In this document: positions 22,021-33,191 of the stretch, piece by piece
Layout of the letters: every line of letters starts with the position of its first letter
Numbering within the stretch: position 1 is the first letter of the stretch
Assembly: GCA_024529925.1 (NCBI GenBank)
Contig: JAFEUB010000786.1
Span: 1,120,001-1,184,000 of the forward strand
Direction: 5' to 3'
Origin: Ophthalmolycus amberensis
Lineage: Eukaryota > Chordata > Actinopteri > Perciformes > Zoarcidae
Length of the DNA stretch: 64,000 bases
Position numbers and translations under genes: made by a program
The notes under the pieces: generated by a model
Database searches by the model: none
Seen by the model: only the letters and a program-made list of their open reading frames with translations
Told to the model about the DNA's origin: nothing

Positions 22021-22473
22021 TGTAATGGTAAAAATGTTTTAACATGTCCTCATCATATTTTCTGTGTGATATGTTGCTGTTAGAAAATTCATTTGTACAG
22101 GCGTCTGGATGTCTGAACACATTGACATGTTTGTTCTGGTACAGAGGTCACTTTTCTATCTTATTCTATCAAATGACCGACGTGTTCTTTCTGCAATCAA
22201 CTGCTTCTTGTTAGACTAAACATTTCTGCCTTAGTCTCCTGTGTGTTATCTGTCTCCTCTGTGCCTGAGTATATATACCTTGTTTTGATTCTGCGTCTCT
22301 AGAGCATATTCACAGTTCACTGCAATACGTGGTGGTGTTTTTGTGTTCTCTGTTTGCAAACATTAAATTGACTTTTTGAAACTTTGATCATTCATCAAGA
22401 CTCTGTTTTATGTTAAGCATTTTGGATAAAACCAACTTCACTCCCGAACTTGTCAAGGAAATATTCCACAACA
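22021..22473 (+). repeat. 3' LTR of ERV copy A
   Basis: 453 bp, nearly identical to 15061-15513. It is followed at once by the CTAG duplication and by sequence matching 52714 onward. Confidence 0.92.
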
Positions 22474-23018
22474 CTAGATCAGACACATACCTGAACATTG
22501 TATTGTAATGTAGCAGCTTTAAACACACCGTGCTGATAAATAAACCGAGACTGTCAATCACTGATATGAATGTGTTCAGCTGTTAAAACTCATGACCACA
22601 ACTTCCTGACCCCCCCCCCCCCTCCCTCTTTCATTGACACACATGCACACTTGTTTTCTGCCCTCTTGCCCTGTTGTCTCTGAACCTCCTCTGTCAAAGT
22701 CTTTGGCTGAAATGGACGATGAATAGCTCCAAACCTCCTCCCGTCTGCTTTCAATCCCACCACCACCTCCCCTTCCTCCACATTACTACAGCTCTGCCTC
22801 ACTATTGTCACCATTGTCATAGCAACACCGAAAACATCTGAGCTCCCAGAAAACCAAAAATAGTGTGTGCGTGTGTGTGTGTCTCCTGCTCCTCATTAGG
22901 CATACAGTACTGGGGTTGTCAGAAAAAAACAACACGTTGCAAGAATCTAAATATGGCGTCCAGATTCTCCAGATCAAGCAGAAACTATTCGTGCCTCTTT
23001 GTTGACTGTGGCGCTGCA
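22474..23018. repeat. Copy of a rassf2 5'-intron segment, right part (unit A)
   Basis: 22478-22584 matches 52714-52820, and 22584-23018 matches about 54084-54518. The 1.26 kb between those two source blocks is absent here. The match ends at GTGGCGCTGCA, where the LINE tail starts. Confidence 0.8.
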
Positions 23019-24958
23019 AGGCAAGGCAAGGCAAGGCAAGTTTATTTGTATAGCACATTTCAACAACAAGGTAATTCAAAGTGCTTCACATAAAACCATT
23101 AAAAGCATCAAAACATAAGGCAAAAGAAAAGGAGATTTAAAAACAATTAAAGAAACAGTGTAAGAAATAAAATTCAGTAGTAAAATGCAGAAATGCAGGA
23201 AATTGATTAATATATTAATTGAATGTGGTTCAATTAAAGGCAGCAGCAAACAGAAAGGTCTTCAATCTTGATTTAAATGAGCTGAGGGTCTCAGCAGACC
23301 TGCAGCTTTCTGGGACTTTGTTCCAGATATGTGGAGCAGAAAAACTGAACGCTGCTTCTCCATGTTTAGTTCTGACTCTGGGAACAGAAAGTAGACCGGT
23401 CCCAGACGACCTGAGGGGTCGGGATGGTTCATAAGGTAGCAGCAGATCAGAGATGTATTTTGGCCCTAAACCATTCAGTGCTTTGTAAACCAACAGCAGG
23501 ATTTTAAAGTCAATTCTTTGTTGGACAGGAAGCCAGTGCAAAGACCTCAGAACTGGAGTGATGTGATCCACCCTCCTGGTCTTAGTGAGGACTCGAGCTG
23601 CAGCGTTCTGAATCAGCTGCAGCTTTCTGACGGACTTTTTACAGAGACCTGTAAACACACCGTTACAGTAGTCCAGTCTGCTGAAGATAAATGCGTGGAC
23701 AAGTTTTTCCAAATCCTGTTGAGACATAAGTCCTCTAATCCTTGATATATTCTTCAGGTGATAATAGGCTGATTTTGTAATTGTCTTGATATGGCTGTTC
23801 AGGTTGAGGTCTGAATCCATAACTACACCTAGATTTCTGGCTTGGTTTGTGGGTTTTAACATCAGTGACTGAAGCTGAGCGGTGATTTTCAATTGTTCGT
23901 CCTTGGTACCAAAAACAATTACTTCTGTTTTATCTTTGTTTAATTGAAGAAAATTCTGGCACATCCAGTTGTTGATTTGTTCAATGCAGTTACCCAGCCC
24001 TTGTATGGGATTATAGTCCCCTGGTGACATAGTTATGTAGATTTGTGTGTCGTCTGCATAATTATGATAACACACTTTGTTGTTTTCCATAATCTGAGCT
24101 AGTGGAAGCATGTAGATGTTGAACAGAAGAGGCCCCAGTATTGAACCTTGGGGAACACCACATGTCATTTTAGTCAGCTCTGATGTGTAATCAGCTACAG
24201 ACACAAAGTATTCTCGGCCCTTCAAGTAGGATTCAAACCAGTTAAGTGCTGTGCCAGAGAGTCCCACCCAGATTTTTAGTCTTTCTAGGAGTATGGCATG
24301 GTCGACCGTGTCGAATGCAGCACTGAGATCTAGTAACACTAAGACTGAACTTCTGCCGTTGTCTATGTTTAAGTGGATGTCGTTGAAAACCTTAACAAGA
24401 GCAGTTTCAGTGCTGTGGTGCTGTCGAAAGCCTGACTGGAAAACATCAAAGCAGTTATTTACGGTCAAGAAGTTGGTCAGCTGTTGGAAAACCGCTTTTT
24501 CAATAATTTTACTTAAAAATGGGAGGTTTGATATTGGCCGATAATTTTTCATCGTTGCGGAGTCTAAACTAACCTTCTTTAGGAGTGGTTTAATAACTGC
24601 AGTTTTTAGGGCTTGTGGGAAGACACCTGAGAGAAGGGATGTGTTTACAATTTGTAAAAGATCAGTGGTCATGCAGTTTGAAATATTTTTGAAAAAGTGT
24701 GTTGGTAGAATATCCAAGCAGCAGGAGGATGACTTCAGATGTTGTATAATGTCTTCTAGGCTTCTACGGTCGATTGAATGAAATTGTGTCATGATATTTG
24801 AATGGTTGTTATTCAGAGATCGGGACAACACATATCCTGTGGTTGATGTGGAGGCACTGACTGCTTGTCTAATTTTCTGAATTTTGTCAGTAAAAAAGGA
24901 GGCAAATTGATTGCATGCCCAGGTGGATTGGAGTTCAGAGAGTAAAAGAGAAAAAAAA
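23018..24958 (-). mobile_element. L2/Rex1-like LINE, 5' truncated
   Basis: On the minus strand the 3' end carries a GCAAG-type pentamer tail (23018-23040) and the UTR common to fish CR1-group LINEs. It encodes an intact reverse transcriptase domain with PISNLPFLSKIIEK, SAAFDTVDH, GVPQGSILGPLLFNIY and the catalytic YADDTQIY. The C-terminal block ALNGLGPKYISDLL is typical of this group. No endonuclease domain is present, so the copy is truncated at its 5' end. It is absent from the matching places in units B and C. Confidence 0.85.
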
Positions 24959-25143
24959 CTGGAAAAAACGAGTCTGCATTTGGGTCCTTGAACACACCAC
25001 ATCATGAACCGGGGCAAATCCGCCCCTGAGCTTGCGTTGTCGTCCTCATTACGCTGTCCCCTTAATCTCGTACTATCCCAGACTTTCAGAACCCGTTGGT
25101 GAAGGTGGATTCTGTCACACTGTTCCGAGCTGTTAGAATCCAC
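23230..25143 (-). CDS. Chimeric open frame: repeat-derived N-terminus fused to LINE RT
   Basis: An uninterrupted 637-aa frame. The first ~65 residues (starting MDSNSSEQC) come from the inverted MITE/fold-back copy at 24958-25143. The rest is the LINE reverse transcriptase and its C-terminal domain. The fusion is in frame, but nothing in the sequence shows it is expressed. It is most simply a truncated LINE whose frame happens to continue into its flank. Confidence 0.5.
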   Translation of the reverse strand: MDSNSSEQCDRIHLHQRVLKVWDSTRLRGQRNEDDNASSGADLPRFMMWCVQGPKCRLVFSSFFSLLLSELQSTWACNQFASFFTDKIQKIRQAVSASTSTTGYVLSRSLNNNHSNIMTQFHSIDRRSLEDIIQHLKSSSCCLDILPTHFFKNISNCMTTDLLQIVNTSLLSGVFPQALKTAVIKPLLKKVSLDSATMKNYRPISNLPFLSKIIEKAVFQQLTNFLTVNNCFDVFQSGFRQHHSTETALVKVFNDIHLNIDNGRSSVLVLLDLSAAFDTVDHAILLERLKIWVGLSGTALNWFESYLKGREYFVSVADYTSELTKMTCGVPQGSILGPLLFNIYMLPLAQIMENNKVCYHNYADDTQIYITMSPGDYNPIQGLGNCIEQINNWMCQNFLQLNKDKTEVIVFGTKDEQLKITAQLQSLMLKPTNQARNLGVVMDSDLNLNSHIKTITKSAYYHLKNISRIRGLMSQQDLEKLVHAFIFSRLDYCNGVFTGLCKKSVRKLQLIQNAAARVLTKTRRVDHITPVLRSLHWLPVQQRIDFKILLLVYKALNGLGPKYISDLLLPYEPSRPLRSSGTGLLSVPRVRTKHGEAAFSFSAPHIWNKVPESCRSAETLSSFKSRLKTFLFAAAFN

Positions 25144-25218
25144 TGGCAGACTTGAGAAAAAGCTGATCTTCTCTGCTCATAGCTCTGAATAGCATTTACG
25201 GCTAACTGGCTTGGCAAC
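24958..25218 (-). repeat. Inverted copy of 13110-13370
   Basis: Reverse complement of the MITE left arm plus half of the fold-back (13110-13370), at about 24958-25218. The two arms face each other across 11.6 kb. Confidence 0.85.
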
Positions 25219-25833
25219 ACCAGCTATTCAGAGCTATGAGCAACAACAGTTACCGGTATTGCCTCATTGCTTTTCCTTTGGTAGCCGTGAGAGACCTTAG
25301 TCTGTAATGCAAGTATGTCTGCATGAAAAGATGTACAAAGATATATTATATATTCGCTAATGCTAATCGCGGTTAGCATTTCCCCATTGGCCGTAATGTT
25401 AAAATTAGCTTAGAAGCTAGCGACATGTTATGATGGGGGACACCTGCGGCTTATAGACCAGTGCCGCTTATCTATGTACAAATTCTTTATTCTGTTAAAA
25501 ATCAGCTGGTGCGGCCTATATACCGGTGCGCTCTATAGTCCGGAAAGTACGGTACTTTAAATTAGTAATAATAGGAAGTGAACTAAGTCCTGCAAGTACC
25601 AATGAAGTATTATCAGCTAAATATACGGGTGTAATATCATTATATACATTATATATCATATTAAATATATACCATTTGAAATGTAGCTGGTTGAGGTCAT
25701 GATCTTTGTTTATAAATGTAAACACTGATGAGTAGATTCATCTACAAAAATACTCCATAGTTTTAGAAGTTGATCATATACTTTAAATGTGAAGTCTTGA
25801 TTTACAAAGTAACGAGTAATGTAGCTGTCAAAT

Positions 25834-28699
25834 GTGGATTTTCTACTCTTTTTTTTTTTTTTTTTTAATATTAAGGCATCACATCCTCATGCATGTGCTT
25901 GACTGGAGCATAGTGCCTCATCGTGGAACTATGTGTTTAAAGAAAGGAGCGGAAATGGTTCCAGCAGACAGCCAGCGATGGAACAGATTGCTCTTGTATT
26001 TTCCTCTTCTGACAGACAAAGGGGCCCATTTACTGTCCTTAATACTCCAGGCTTCTGACCGAGGAGAAATCCGGCCCATTAATGTCCATATAGATCTAAA
26101 CGTGCTCTCTAACCAGGGCAGATTCAATTACAACAAACTACAAGTGTTAAAAGTCCTCACAGTGTGCGCCCTCTCGCCATAGAAACAAAGAGTGGCACTC
26201 CCGCTGCTCATCTGTTTGTGACGTGTTTACCAGAAAAAAACCATCGACTTCTTTTTATATTGATATTATCTTTTTTTGCATCAGAGGGAAAAGCACCCTG
26301 AGAGAGTTAGTCTGTCGCTGTGGCGCTGGTACAGACGGTTACGGTGACGATCTGTGTGACGGACATCGGCTTCTTAAATACGATCATTTTAACTCCAGGG
26401 ATGTTGATGTTGGAGGACAGTCTAAAGAGTTGGCAAACAGTGAATAGTGGTCTAAATCTATCAGTTAATACTGGACTTTAACCTGTCTAACATCCCAGTA
26501 CTCTACTAATACAGTACAAATATCACTGCTTTTGAACGGGGAGTTATGCCAGTAGTATGCATGCTGTTGTACCAACACAATTACTTGTAACCGTTTACCT
26601 CGTGTACTGCTTAGTACAGTGTGTCGTATATTTTCCAGATACTTTTTATACACTGACGTCCTCCGTCCTTTCTGTCCATTGTTCGGCCTTCCTCTGCTTA
26701 ACCCTGAGCCGGAGCGTCTTCTCCAAATCCTCCTGAATGTGATCTTGCAATATCAGCTGAGTTTATAATTGTTAAGGCCGCGTATCAAGATGTGTGATTT
26801 TCTCTCTCACAGAAGCTAATTACTTAAACAAAACTATTTATAAAAGGGTACACTCTAGCGTTTTAATCTGAAAAGGAACAAATGCGGTGGAGTAAAAAGT
26901 ACAATATTACAATATCTGAGATGCAGTAGAAAACTAGCATAACATGGAAATACTCAAGTGAAGTACAAGTACCTTGAATGTGTAGAAGTATTTAGTGGCT
27001 TTCCAACTCTAAAACCAGGAGGTTCACATTTCAATCACTGAACTGCAATTTCAACCAACAGGTTTCATTGACTGTGGAAGGATCTGATTAAAAACCCCAC
27101 AGTGTACCTTTAATGTGCTGCTTCATGTGTCCTGTGAACTTTGAGTGTTAACTGGGAGTGTTAACTGGGAGCTAATACTCAGAGGAAATCAAGTCTGTCT
27201 CGTATAATGAAGGACTAACTGAGGACGGGGTCGACTCCTCTGTGTGTTTCAGGTCTGAACGTGTGTTGAAGCGTGATTATTGAATGTGAACGGTCCAAAG
27301 AACACGGCTGGATGTTGCTTTAGGACAGCAAACAGGAGCAATGGTGTGATCTGATTGGCTGTGAGCTCATGAAGCCGAGACAAGTCATGCAAGCACTTCA
27401 AGGCCCCATCAGAGTTTCCATTTGTTCATCAAAGACCACGCTCATTGGAACTGATATATTTTATAATATGATATAATAATATCCAGTGTTGGAAATTACA
27501 TTACTGACACACTCCGTAATGACGTAATCCTCAATCTTATTGCATTGGAGTTGCAAATCCAAAGCAGTGGATTTAGTAAGTTGTCGACTATAGGCCCTGG
27601 TCCAGGTGTGACCCTGCCTCCCCTGACACTGAGTGAAGCTACACATTGAACAGGTGAGCATCTCCTTTGTGGAGCTCTGCTCTTCTACAGATGCTTCTTC
27701 TCTGCTGCTGATTATTGGACTCGCCTGACTAAAATTACCTATTTTCTAAAAATTCTGTTCGTCTGTCTTCCTATCTAGGATTTGGCCTCCCACATACAAT
27801 CTATTGCATGTATTGTAGTAATACATTTTTTTGTTTTTTTACATCAACTTGAAACAGCAGCAGAGAGCAATGTGCTGATTAAAGACATGAGATACAGCTG
27901 AAAGCTCTGGAACAAGAAAGGCAGTGGTGCTTGTGTTGAGAGGTCTTCAGCTCTTTAGAATAGTTTCCCCCTAAAGTCGGATTTGTCCGCGGTCAACAAA
28001 CACGTAAACACCGTCTCTTCTCACAATAACGTAGACAATAAAATTCAACACAAAAGTTTGTCCCAAGTTATTTTTTATTGTTTTAATAATTAACATGGAA
28101 GCACATTTTGCTCTTTTTGCTTTTTACATAAAAGTCTACAAAATGGCATAAAACATGTACTTTAATTAGGTAAAGTATACATAAACAAGCAAAGTACTGA
28201 AAAAAGTAAGACTGGAATACACTGTTTAATATGCTCATGCTCTCCGTCCCAGTATAACCGGTCCAGAGTTATAGAATATGAAACCGATTGAAAAAACTAA
28301 AATAAGAAGGTATAATGAAATACAGTGAGTAATGACATTATCATAACTGCTCTTAAGCTCTTGTCCTGACATGACTTGTTGAGGTAGACTTAACCTAATT
28401 ACACATCCAATCTGTTCTATCTTCACCGAGACATATCGATCATAAAACAATCATCAAAAGTATAAAAAAAAGAGAGACTGCCCGGGGGAGAGGAAACCAT
28501 ATTCCTGACATATTTCTACAGGAGGAGGTTTGTTCAGCTGCAGATTGAAGCTCGGTGTCATGTTGTGGAGGTCAGAAGTCATCAATTCAAAGGTCATATC
28601 TTAGGTCACATTGGACTATTTTAGGTCAGGTTGAGGGTTGTTTTCTTTAGTCAGGGTTTGTTCGGACCAGTGTGTGTTTTTGGGATCCCAGCTCCGGCT
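25834..28699. other. Duplicated prnp 3' flank and Shadoo 3' region (unit B), no gene
   Basis: Nearly identical to 8247-11350. There is no prion coding sequence upstream of it, so it is an orphan copy of the prnp 3' UTR. A minus-strand polyadenylation signal for Shadoo copy B lies near 28074. Confidence 0.6.
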
Positions 28700-29602
28700 C
28701 TACATGAAGGCCCCCCAGTGGCCCATCAGCAGGGCCATCAGGGAGCCGATGACCACGATGATGCTGTTGTAGATTGGCCCGCTGGACGCTCCAGTGTAGT
28801 ACCCCATGTCCCTGGAGCCCTCCGCCTCGTAGCCGGGACTGCGGCCGTAGTCTCCACCGTATCCGGGGCGGCTCAGGGCAACTGCTGCAGCTGCCCCCGC
28901 TACTTTCCTCACACTGGAGCCACCGCTCTGGACCGGCCTCCAGCCTCCAGCCCGGCCTAAGCCTCCACCGTATCCGGGGCGGCTCAGGGCAACTGCTGCA
29001 GCTGCCCCCGCTACTTTCCTCACACTGGAGCCACCGCTCTGGACCGGCCTCCAGCCTCCAGCCCAGCCTAAGCCTCCACCGTATCCGGGGCGGCTCAGGT
29101 TAACTGCTGCAGCTGCCCCCGCTACTTTCCTCACACTGGAGCCACCGCTCTGGACCGGCCTCCAGCCTCCACCCTGGCCGAAGTCTCCACCGTATCCGGG
29201 GCGGCTCAGGGCAACTGCTGCAGCTGCCCCCGCTACTTTCCTCACACTGGAGCCACCGCTCTGGACCGTCCTCCAGCCTCCACCCCGGCCGAAGCCTCCA
29301 CCGTATCCGGGGCGGCTCACGGCAGACCCGATCATGGCTCCTCCTATGGCGCCTGCTGCAGCTGCCCCCGCTACTTTCCCCACACTGGAGCCACCGCTCT
29401 GGACCGGCTCTGGACCGGCCTGTAGCCTCCAGCCTCCACCTCGGCCGAAGCCTCCACCTCGGCCAAAGCCTCCACCTCGGCCAAAGCCTCCTCGGCCGCC
29501 TCCGAAGCCTCCACGACCATGTGCCTCCGAGCTGGGTAACAGCGTGACGAGGAGCAGCAGGCAGAGAGCTGCTGTGAGGGGGACTTTATGCTGGACACAC
29601 AT
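28700..29602 (-). CDS. sprnb: Shadoo-like protein with five hydrophobic modules (copy B)
   Basis: 300 aa. The ATG at 29600-29602 is chosen because a splice acceptor (TTGTTCCAG) lies 12 bases upstream and a signal peptide follows (1-27, MCVQHKVPLTAALCLLLLVT...). Residues 28-60 are RGG/FGRGGG repeats. Where ordinary Shadoo has one Ala/Gly core, this copy has five modules of the type VQSGGSSVRKVAGAAAA, starting near residues 67, 113, 149, 186 and 223. The first keeps the full GAIGGAMIGSA core. Modules 2-5 are 37-aa (111-bp) units in which that part is shortened to VALS. The common C-terminus follows (GYYTGASSGPI, then a hydrophobic GPI-type tail, 277-300). The frame is intact through every repeat. 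Like prion proteins it should be secreted and GPI-anchored. The effect of the extra modules is unknown. Confidence 0.88.
   Translation of the reverse strand: MCVQHKVPLTAALCLLLLVTLLPSSEAHGRGGFGGGRGGFGRGGGFGRGGGFGRGGGWRLQAGPEPVQSGGSSVGKVAGAAAAGAIGGAMIGSAVSRPGYGGGFGRGGGWRTVQSGGSSVRKVAGAAAAVALSRPGYGGDFGQGGGWRPVQSGGSSVRKVAGAAAAVNLSRPGYGGGLGWAGGWRPVQSGGSSVRKVAGAAAAVALSRPGYGGGLGRAGGWRPVQSGGSSVRKVAGAAAAVALSRPGYGGDYGRSPGYEAEGSRDMGYYTGASSGPIYNSIIVVIGSLMALLMGHWGAFM
28931..29402 (-). repeat. 111-bp coding tandem repeat in Shadoo copy B
   Basis: The marker GACCG recurs at 28931, 29042, 29153 and 29264 (spacing 111 bp each), then at 29402 (spacing 138 bp, from the longer first module). All spacings are multiples of three. 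Confidence 0.93.
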
Positions 29603-32017
29603 TATTGTTTTATCCTGGAACAATAAGACAAAGGAAACATTAGTAGGAGGAGGGAATGTGTCCCTTTTCTGTTTCTGTTGTTCTTGTTGCTGGACGGTGA
29701 TGGACGAAGTCCACAGTAAACCAGAAAACCACAGTACATCAATACCCGGTAATAACAATTCATTTAAAGAGACAGTTTCAAGCAAGAAGCACAACATGTT
29801 TCTCAGAGTTTCTAAAATAAAGACAATCACAGGATTAAAAAAAAGCAGCATTAAAAAAGCTGCAGGAGGAAGAAAACAAAAATCATTATAAAACGTGTAA
29901 AAAAGAACATATACATAAATATACATGAAGAAAGGGTAAGCTGTCAATAAAAGATGTTATACAAAAAGATGCTAAGAAACAGCATCTGTAAATACCTTAC
30001 TTTTCGGACTATAAACTGCTACTTTTTACCCCACGCTTTGAGGCCTCGGATTATAGTCCGGTGCGCTTTATATAGGGATTTTTCCGTAGCTTTTCTCCGC
30101 CACAACAACAACCGCAACTTCCGGTTCCGGTCTAACAGCAGCAAGCCAGTTAGCCGTAAATGCTATTCAGAGCTATGAGCAGAGAAGATCAGCTTTTTCT
30201 CAAGTCTGCCAGTGGATCCTAACAGCTCGGAACAGTGTGACAGAATCCACCTTCACCAACGGGTTCTGAAAGTCTGGGATAGTAGGAGATTAAGGGGACA
30301 GCGTAATGAGGACGACAACGCAAGCTCAGGGGCGGATTTGCCCCGGTTCATGATGTGGTGTGTTCAAGGACCCAAATGCAGACTCGTTTTTCCAGTTTTT
30401 TTTTCCAGTTCTACAAAACTTGTTCTACAAAACATTTCTCACACAAAAAAACTCTTGAACAAGTTTTGTAGAACAAGTTTTGTAGAACTGTAAAAAAAAA
30501 CTGTAAAAAAAAAAATTTGGAAAAAACGAGTCTGCATTTGGGTCCTTGAACACACCACATCATGAACCGGGGCAAATCCGGGTTGACCCGCATTCAATGG
30601 AAACCCGCCGACAAGGAGATGAACAGGTGGAGGACACATGTGCCACCCGCATAGCCTAATCATTACAGCTGCTTAAACATTCATCTGTGAGCACACGATC
30701 ATATGTGTTATCTACCCATCATAGATGTGTCTGTACACACAGTACATGTAGTCTGTCTGTCCTTTAAATCAAATACAATGGACGTAGAGGTGAAGAATTA
30801 TACATATAAACTTATGTCCTGGAATTGATCTTGTTTTCTCACTTTCTCTGTATTTCACACTTTCACACATTAAATAAAGACTGTTTTAAAAGATGTGTTG
30901 GCAACTTTAGCTCTTAAACAACACATCATTTACATTTCTTGTGGACCATCTTTGAAGGTAGCCTCTGCATTATTTTTGATTTTAACTAACACTCTGTGGA
31001 TGGAAAAGTCAGTGCGTCATGTCTGTCCACCACTTTGGTCCAGACTGAAATATAGAATAGAAATATTGAATGGATTGCCATGAAATTACATGGTCATGGT
31101 CCCCAGAAGGTGAATCCTACTGACTTTCATCGGTTGCCAACATGTGGTTGACATTTTTTAGATTTGATTGAAATATCTCAACAACTACTTGATGGATTAG
31201 TTGTGTAATTGTGTGCAGATACTCATGGTGTTAATGAGTTTGCTGATCCTGACTTTTGCTGTAAATATTTCACTTATCCAGTGAAACATCTCAACAACAG
31301 CTGGACGGACATTGAGACATTCATGGTCCCCTGACAATATATCCAAATCAAGTTCCTCTAAGGGCATCATCAGATCAACACCCGTCCGGTGCTTTATTGG
31401 GTTTATGACCAGATACCTGCAAACACTAACTACAATCAGCTGCATTTTGTGCTTAACGCGAATCATCGAATGTTAGCAGGCTGAAGCTCTGTGTGCCGCG
31501 TATTCCACCACAGAGAACATCCAGTCTGCATTAATTTTTCAATGTTGTATTATTGTTGGACCAGAGCACATTCAGCACCTCCGTAACATAACTCACCAAA
31601 GTATTAATACTTAAAGTCAGAGGGACATACCTGCCAAATAAACGTGGTATAAATGTCAGTTACAAGAGTACAAAAGATCATACCGTAGTGAAGACTGTGT
31701 GATGTTGTTGAGTCACCAGAGACAGCTGCAGAAGAGGAGGGAGAGAGAGAGAGAAAAAGATTAAGAGAGGTAGACTCTATGTATCCTCAGGTATTAGCAG
31801 TTTTGTCACTCAGGTGTCGGTATCAAACGCCTTTTCTTGCGAGTCTGACAGCGAACAGACGAGGAAGAATCGGGGGCGTTTAAAAGGAAGTGCTCCCCTT
31901 CCGTTGAATCACTTCCTCCTTTGCTCAGTCAGTCACACAGGAAACTGACACGGCCCTAAACTTCCTCAATTCAAGCAGCGCGGCTGTACTAACATGCACA
32001 CCCAAACAAAGTTAGTT

Positions 32018-32066
<49 letters not shown>

Positions 32067-32077
32067 TACTTAACTAG
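29603..32077. other. Shadoo B upstream intron, MITE left half, fold-back and rassf2-intron copy
   Basis: 29603-29992 is the sequence upstream of Shadoo. The MITE left end starts at 29993; its right end is missing from unit B. A fold-back lies at about 30330-30595. A copy of the rassf2 intron segment runs from 30610 to the ERV, with a 41-bp CA tract at 32024-32064. CTAG at 32074-32077 is the ERV target duplication. No gene was found. Confidence 0.75.
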
Positions 32078-33191
32078 TGTAATGGTAAAAATGGTTTAAC
32101 ATGTCCTCATCATATTTTCTGTGTGATATGTTGCTGTTAGAAAATTCATTTGTACAGGCGTCTGGATGTCTGAACACATTGACATGTTTGTTCTGGTACA
32201 GAGGTCACTTTTCTATCTTATTCTATCAAATGACCGACGTGTTCTTTCTGCAATCAACTGCTTCTTGTTAGACTAAACATGTCTGCCTTAGTCTCCTGTG
32301 TGTTATCTGTCTCCTCTGTGCCTGAGTATATATACCTTGTTTTGATTCTGCGTCTCTAGAGCATATTCACAGTTCACTGCAATACGTGGTGGTGTTTTTG
32401 TGTTCTCTGTTTGCAAACATTAAATTGACTTTTTGAATCTTTGATCATTCATCAAGACTCTGTTTTATGTTAAGCATTTTGGATAAAACCAACTTCACTC
32501 CCGAACTTGTCAAGGAAATATTCCACAACAATTTGGCGTCACGAACAGGATACGCTGACCGTCGGTCAGGCTCCAGAGGACCGTCCGGGGGAGAGGATCC
32601 TTCCCAGGAATATACAACAAGTTTTCCTGTCTCATACCTCCTTAGACAAGAGAGAGGGAACCGGCGGAAACCGGGGAGACCTGATTGACGGCACGCGTAT
32701 CCAACGAAAAGAATTAATTTCTACAAATCGGGTAAGAAGTTGAAATTCCAATTGTAAACAGTAAACATAAATCTGCAAAGACAGAAAACGTAGCAGACAC
32801 AGATGAGTGATCAAGTAGTCATTATTATTTGGGGAATACAGCTGTTTTTGACATTTGTATGATTGTTTTATAAGTTGAACTTCATGTGACTCCACATAGG
32901 TTTCTGACGTATTAATTCATGTGATTTTGTGAGGGTATGTGAGCATTTCTCCTAAGAATAAAGAAACTCAAAAAGGTTTTTCTAGAGTTTTTCACCTAAG
33001 GATAAAATAAACTAAAAGAGGTTTTTCTAAAGTTTTTCACCTATGAATAAAAAACGAGGGGTTTTACAGTTTTTTACCTAAGGATAAAAGAAACGAGGGT
33101 ATGTGAGCATTTCTCCTAAGAATAAAGAAACTCAACTTTGCAGTGACGATTGCATTGTACTAAGTAGCGTCGACGTCCACACCAGAAGAAC

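Larger units (their letters stand above)
15061..22473 (+). mobile_element. Endogenous retrovirus copy A, with both LTRs
   Basis: 7413 bp bounded by two 453-bp LTRs (15061-15513 and 22021-22473), with the 4-bp duplication CTAG on each side (15057-15060, 22474-22477). Order: LTR, tRNA-Ser-type primer site, leader, gag, protease-RT, integrase, LTR. No env is seen between 21630 and 22020. The unfilled site survives at 52710-52713. By eye I see two differences between the LTRs (near 15219 and 15441), so the insertion is young. The RT style (protease DSG, YVDD, TDSRYAF) is gamma/epsilon-like, and a 4-bp duplication fits class I. The coding region is defective at several points. Confidence 0.92.
12965..25554. 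mobile_element. MITE-like element expanded by nested insertions (unit A)
   Basis: The ends are imperfect terminal inverted repeats: left TACCTTACTTTTCGGACTAT at 12965, right (reverse complement) TACCGTACTTTCCGGACTAT ending at 25554. In unit C the same element is only 659 bp (41570-42228). Here the ends lie 12.6 kb apart. Between them are a fold-back, a rassf2-intron copy carrying an ERV, a LINE, and an inverted copy of part of the left arm. The superfamily was not identified. Confidence 0.75.
8247..25833. repeat. Tandem duplication unit A (Shadoo pseudogene copy)
   Basis: The left edge is where sequence after prnp (GTGGATTTTCTAC at 8247) becomes identical to 25834 onward. The right edge is where GCTGTCAAAT stops matching the sequence after unit C (42508) and joins a new copy of the left edge. 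The unit contains the prnp 3' flank, a disrupted Shadoo gene, an expanded MITE, an ERV and a LINE. Confidence 0.85.
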
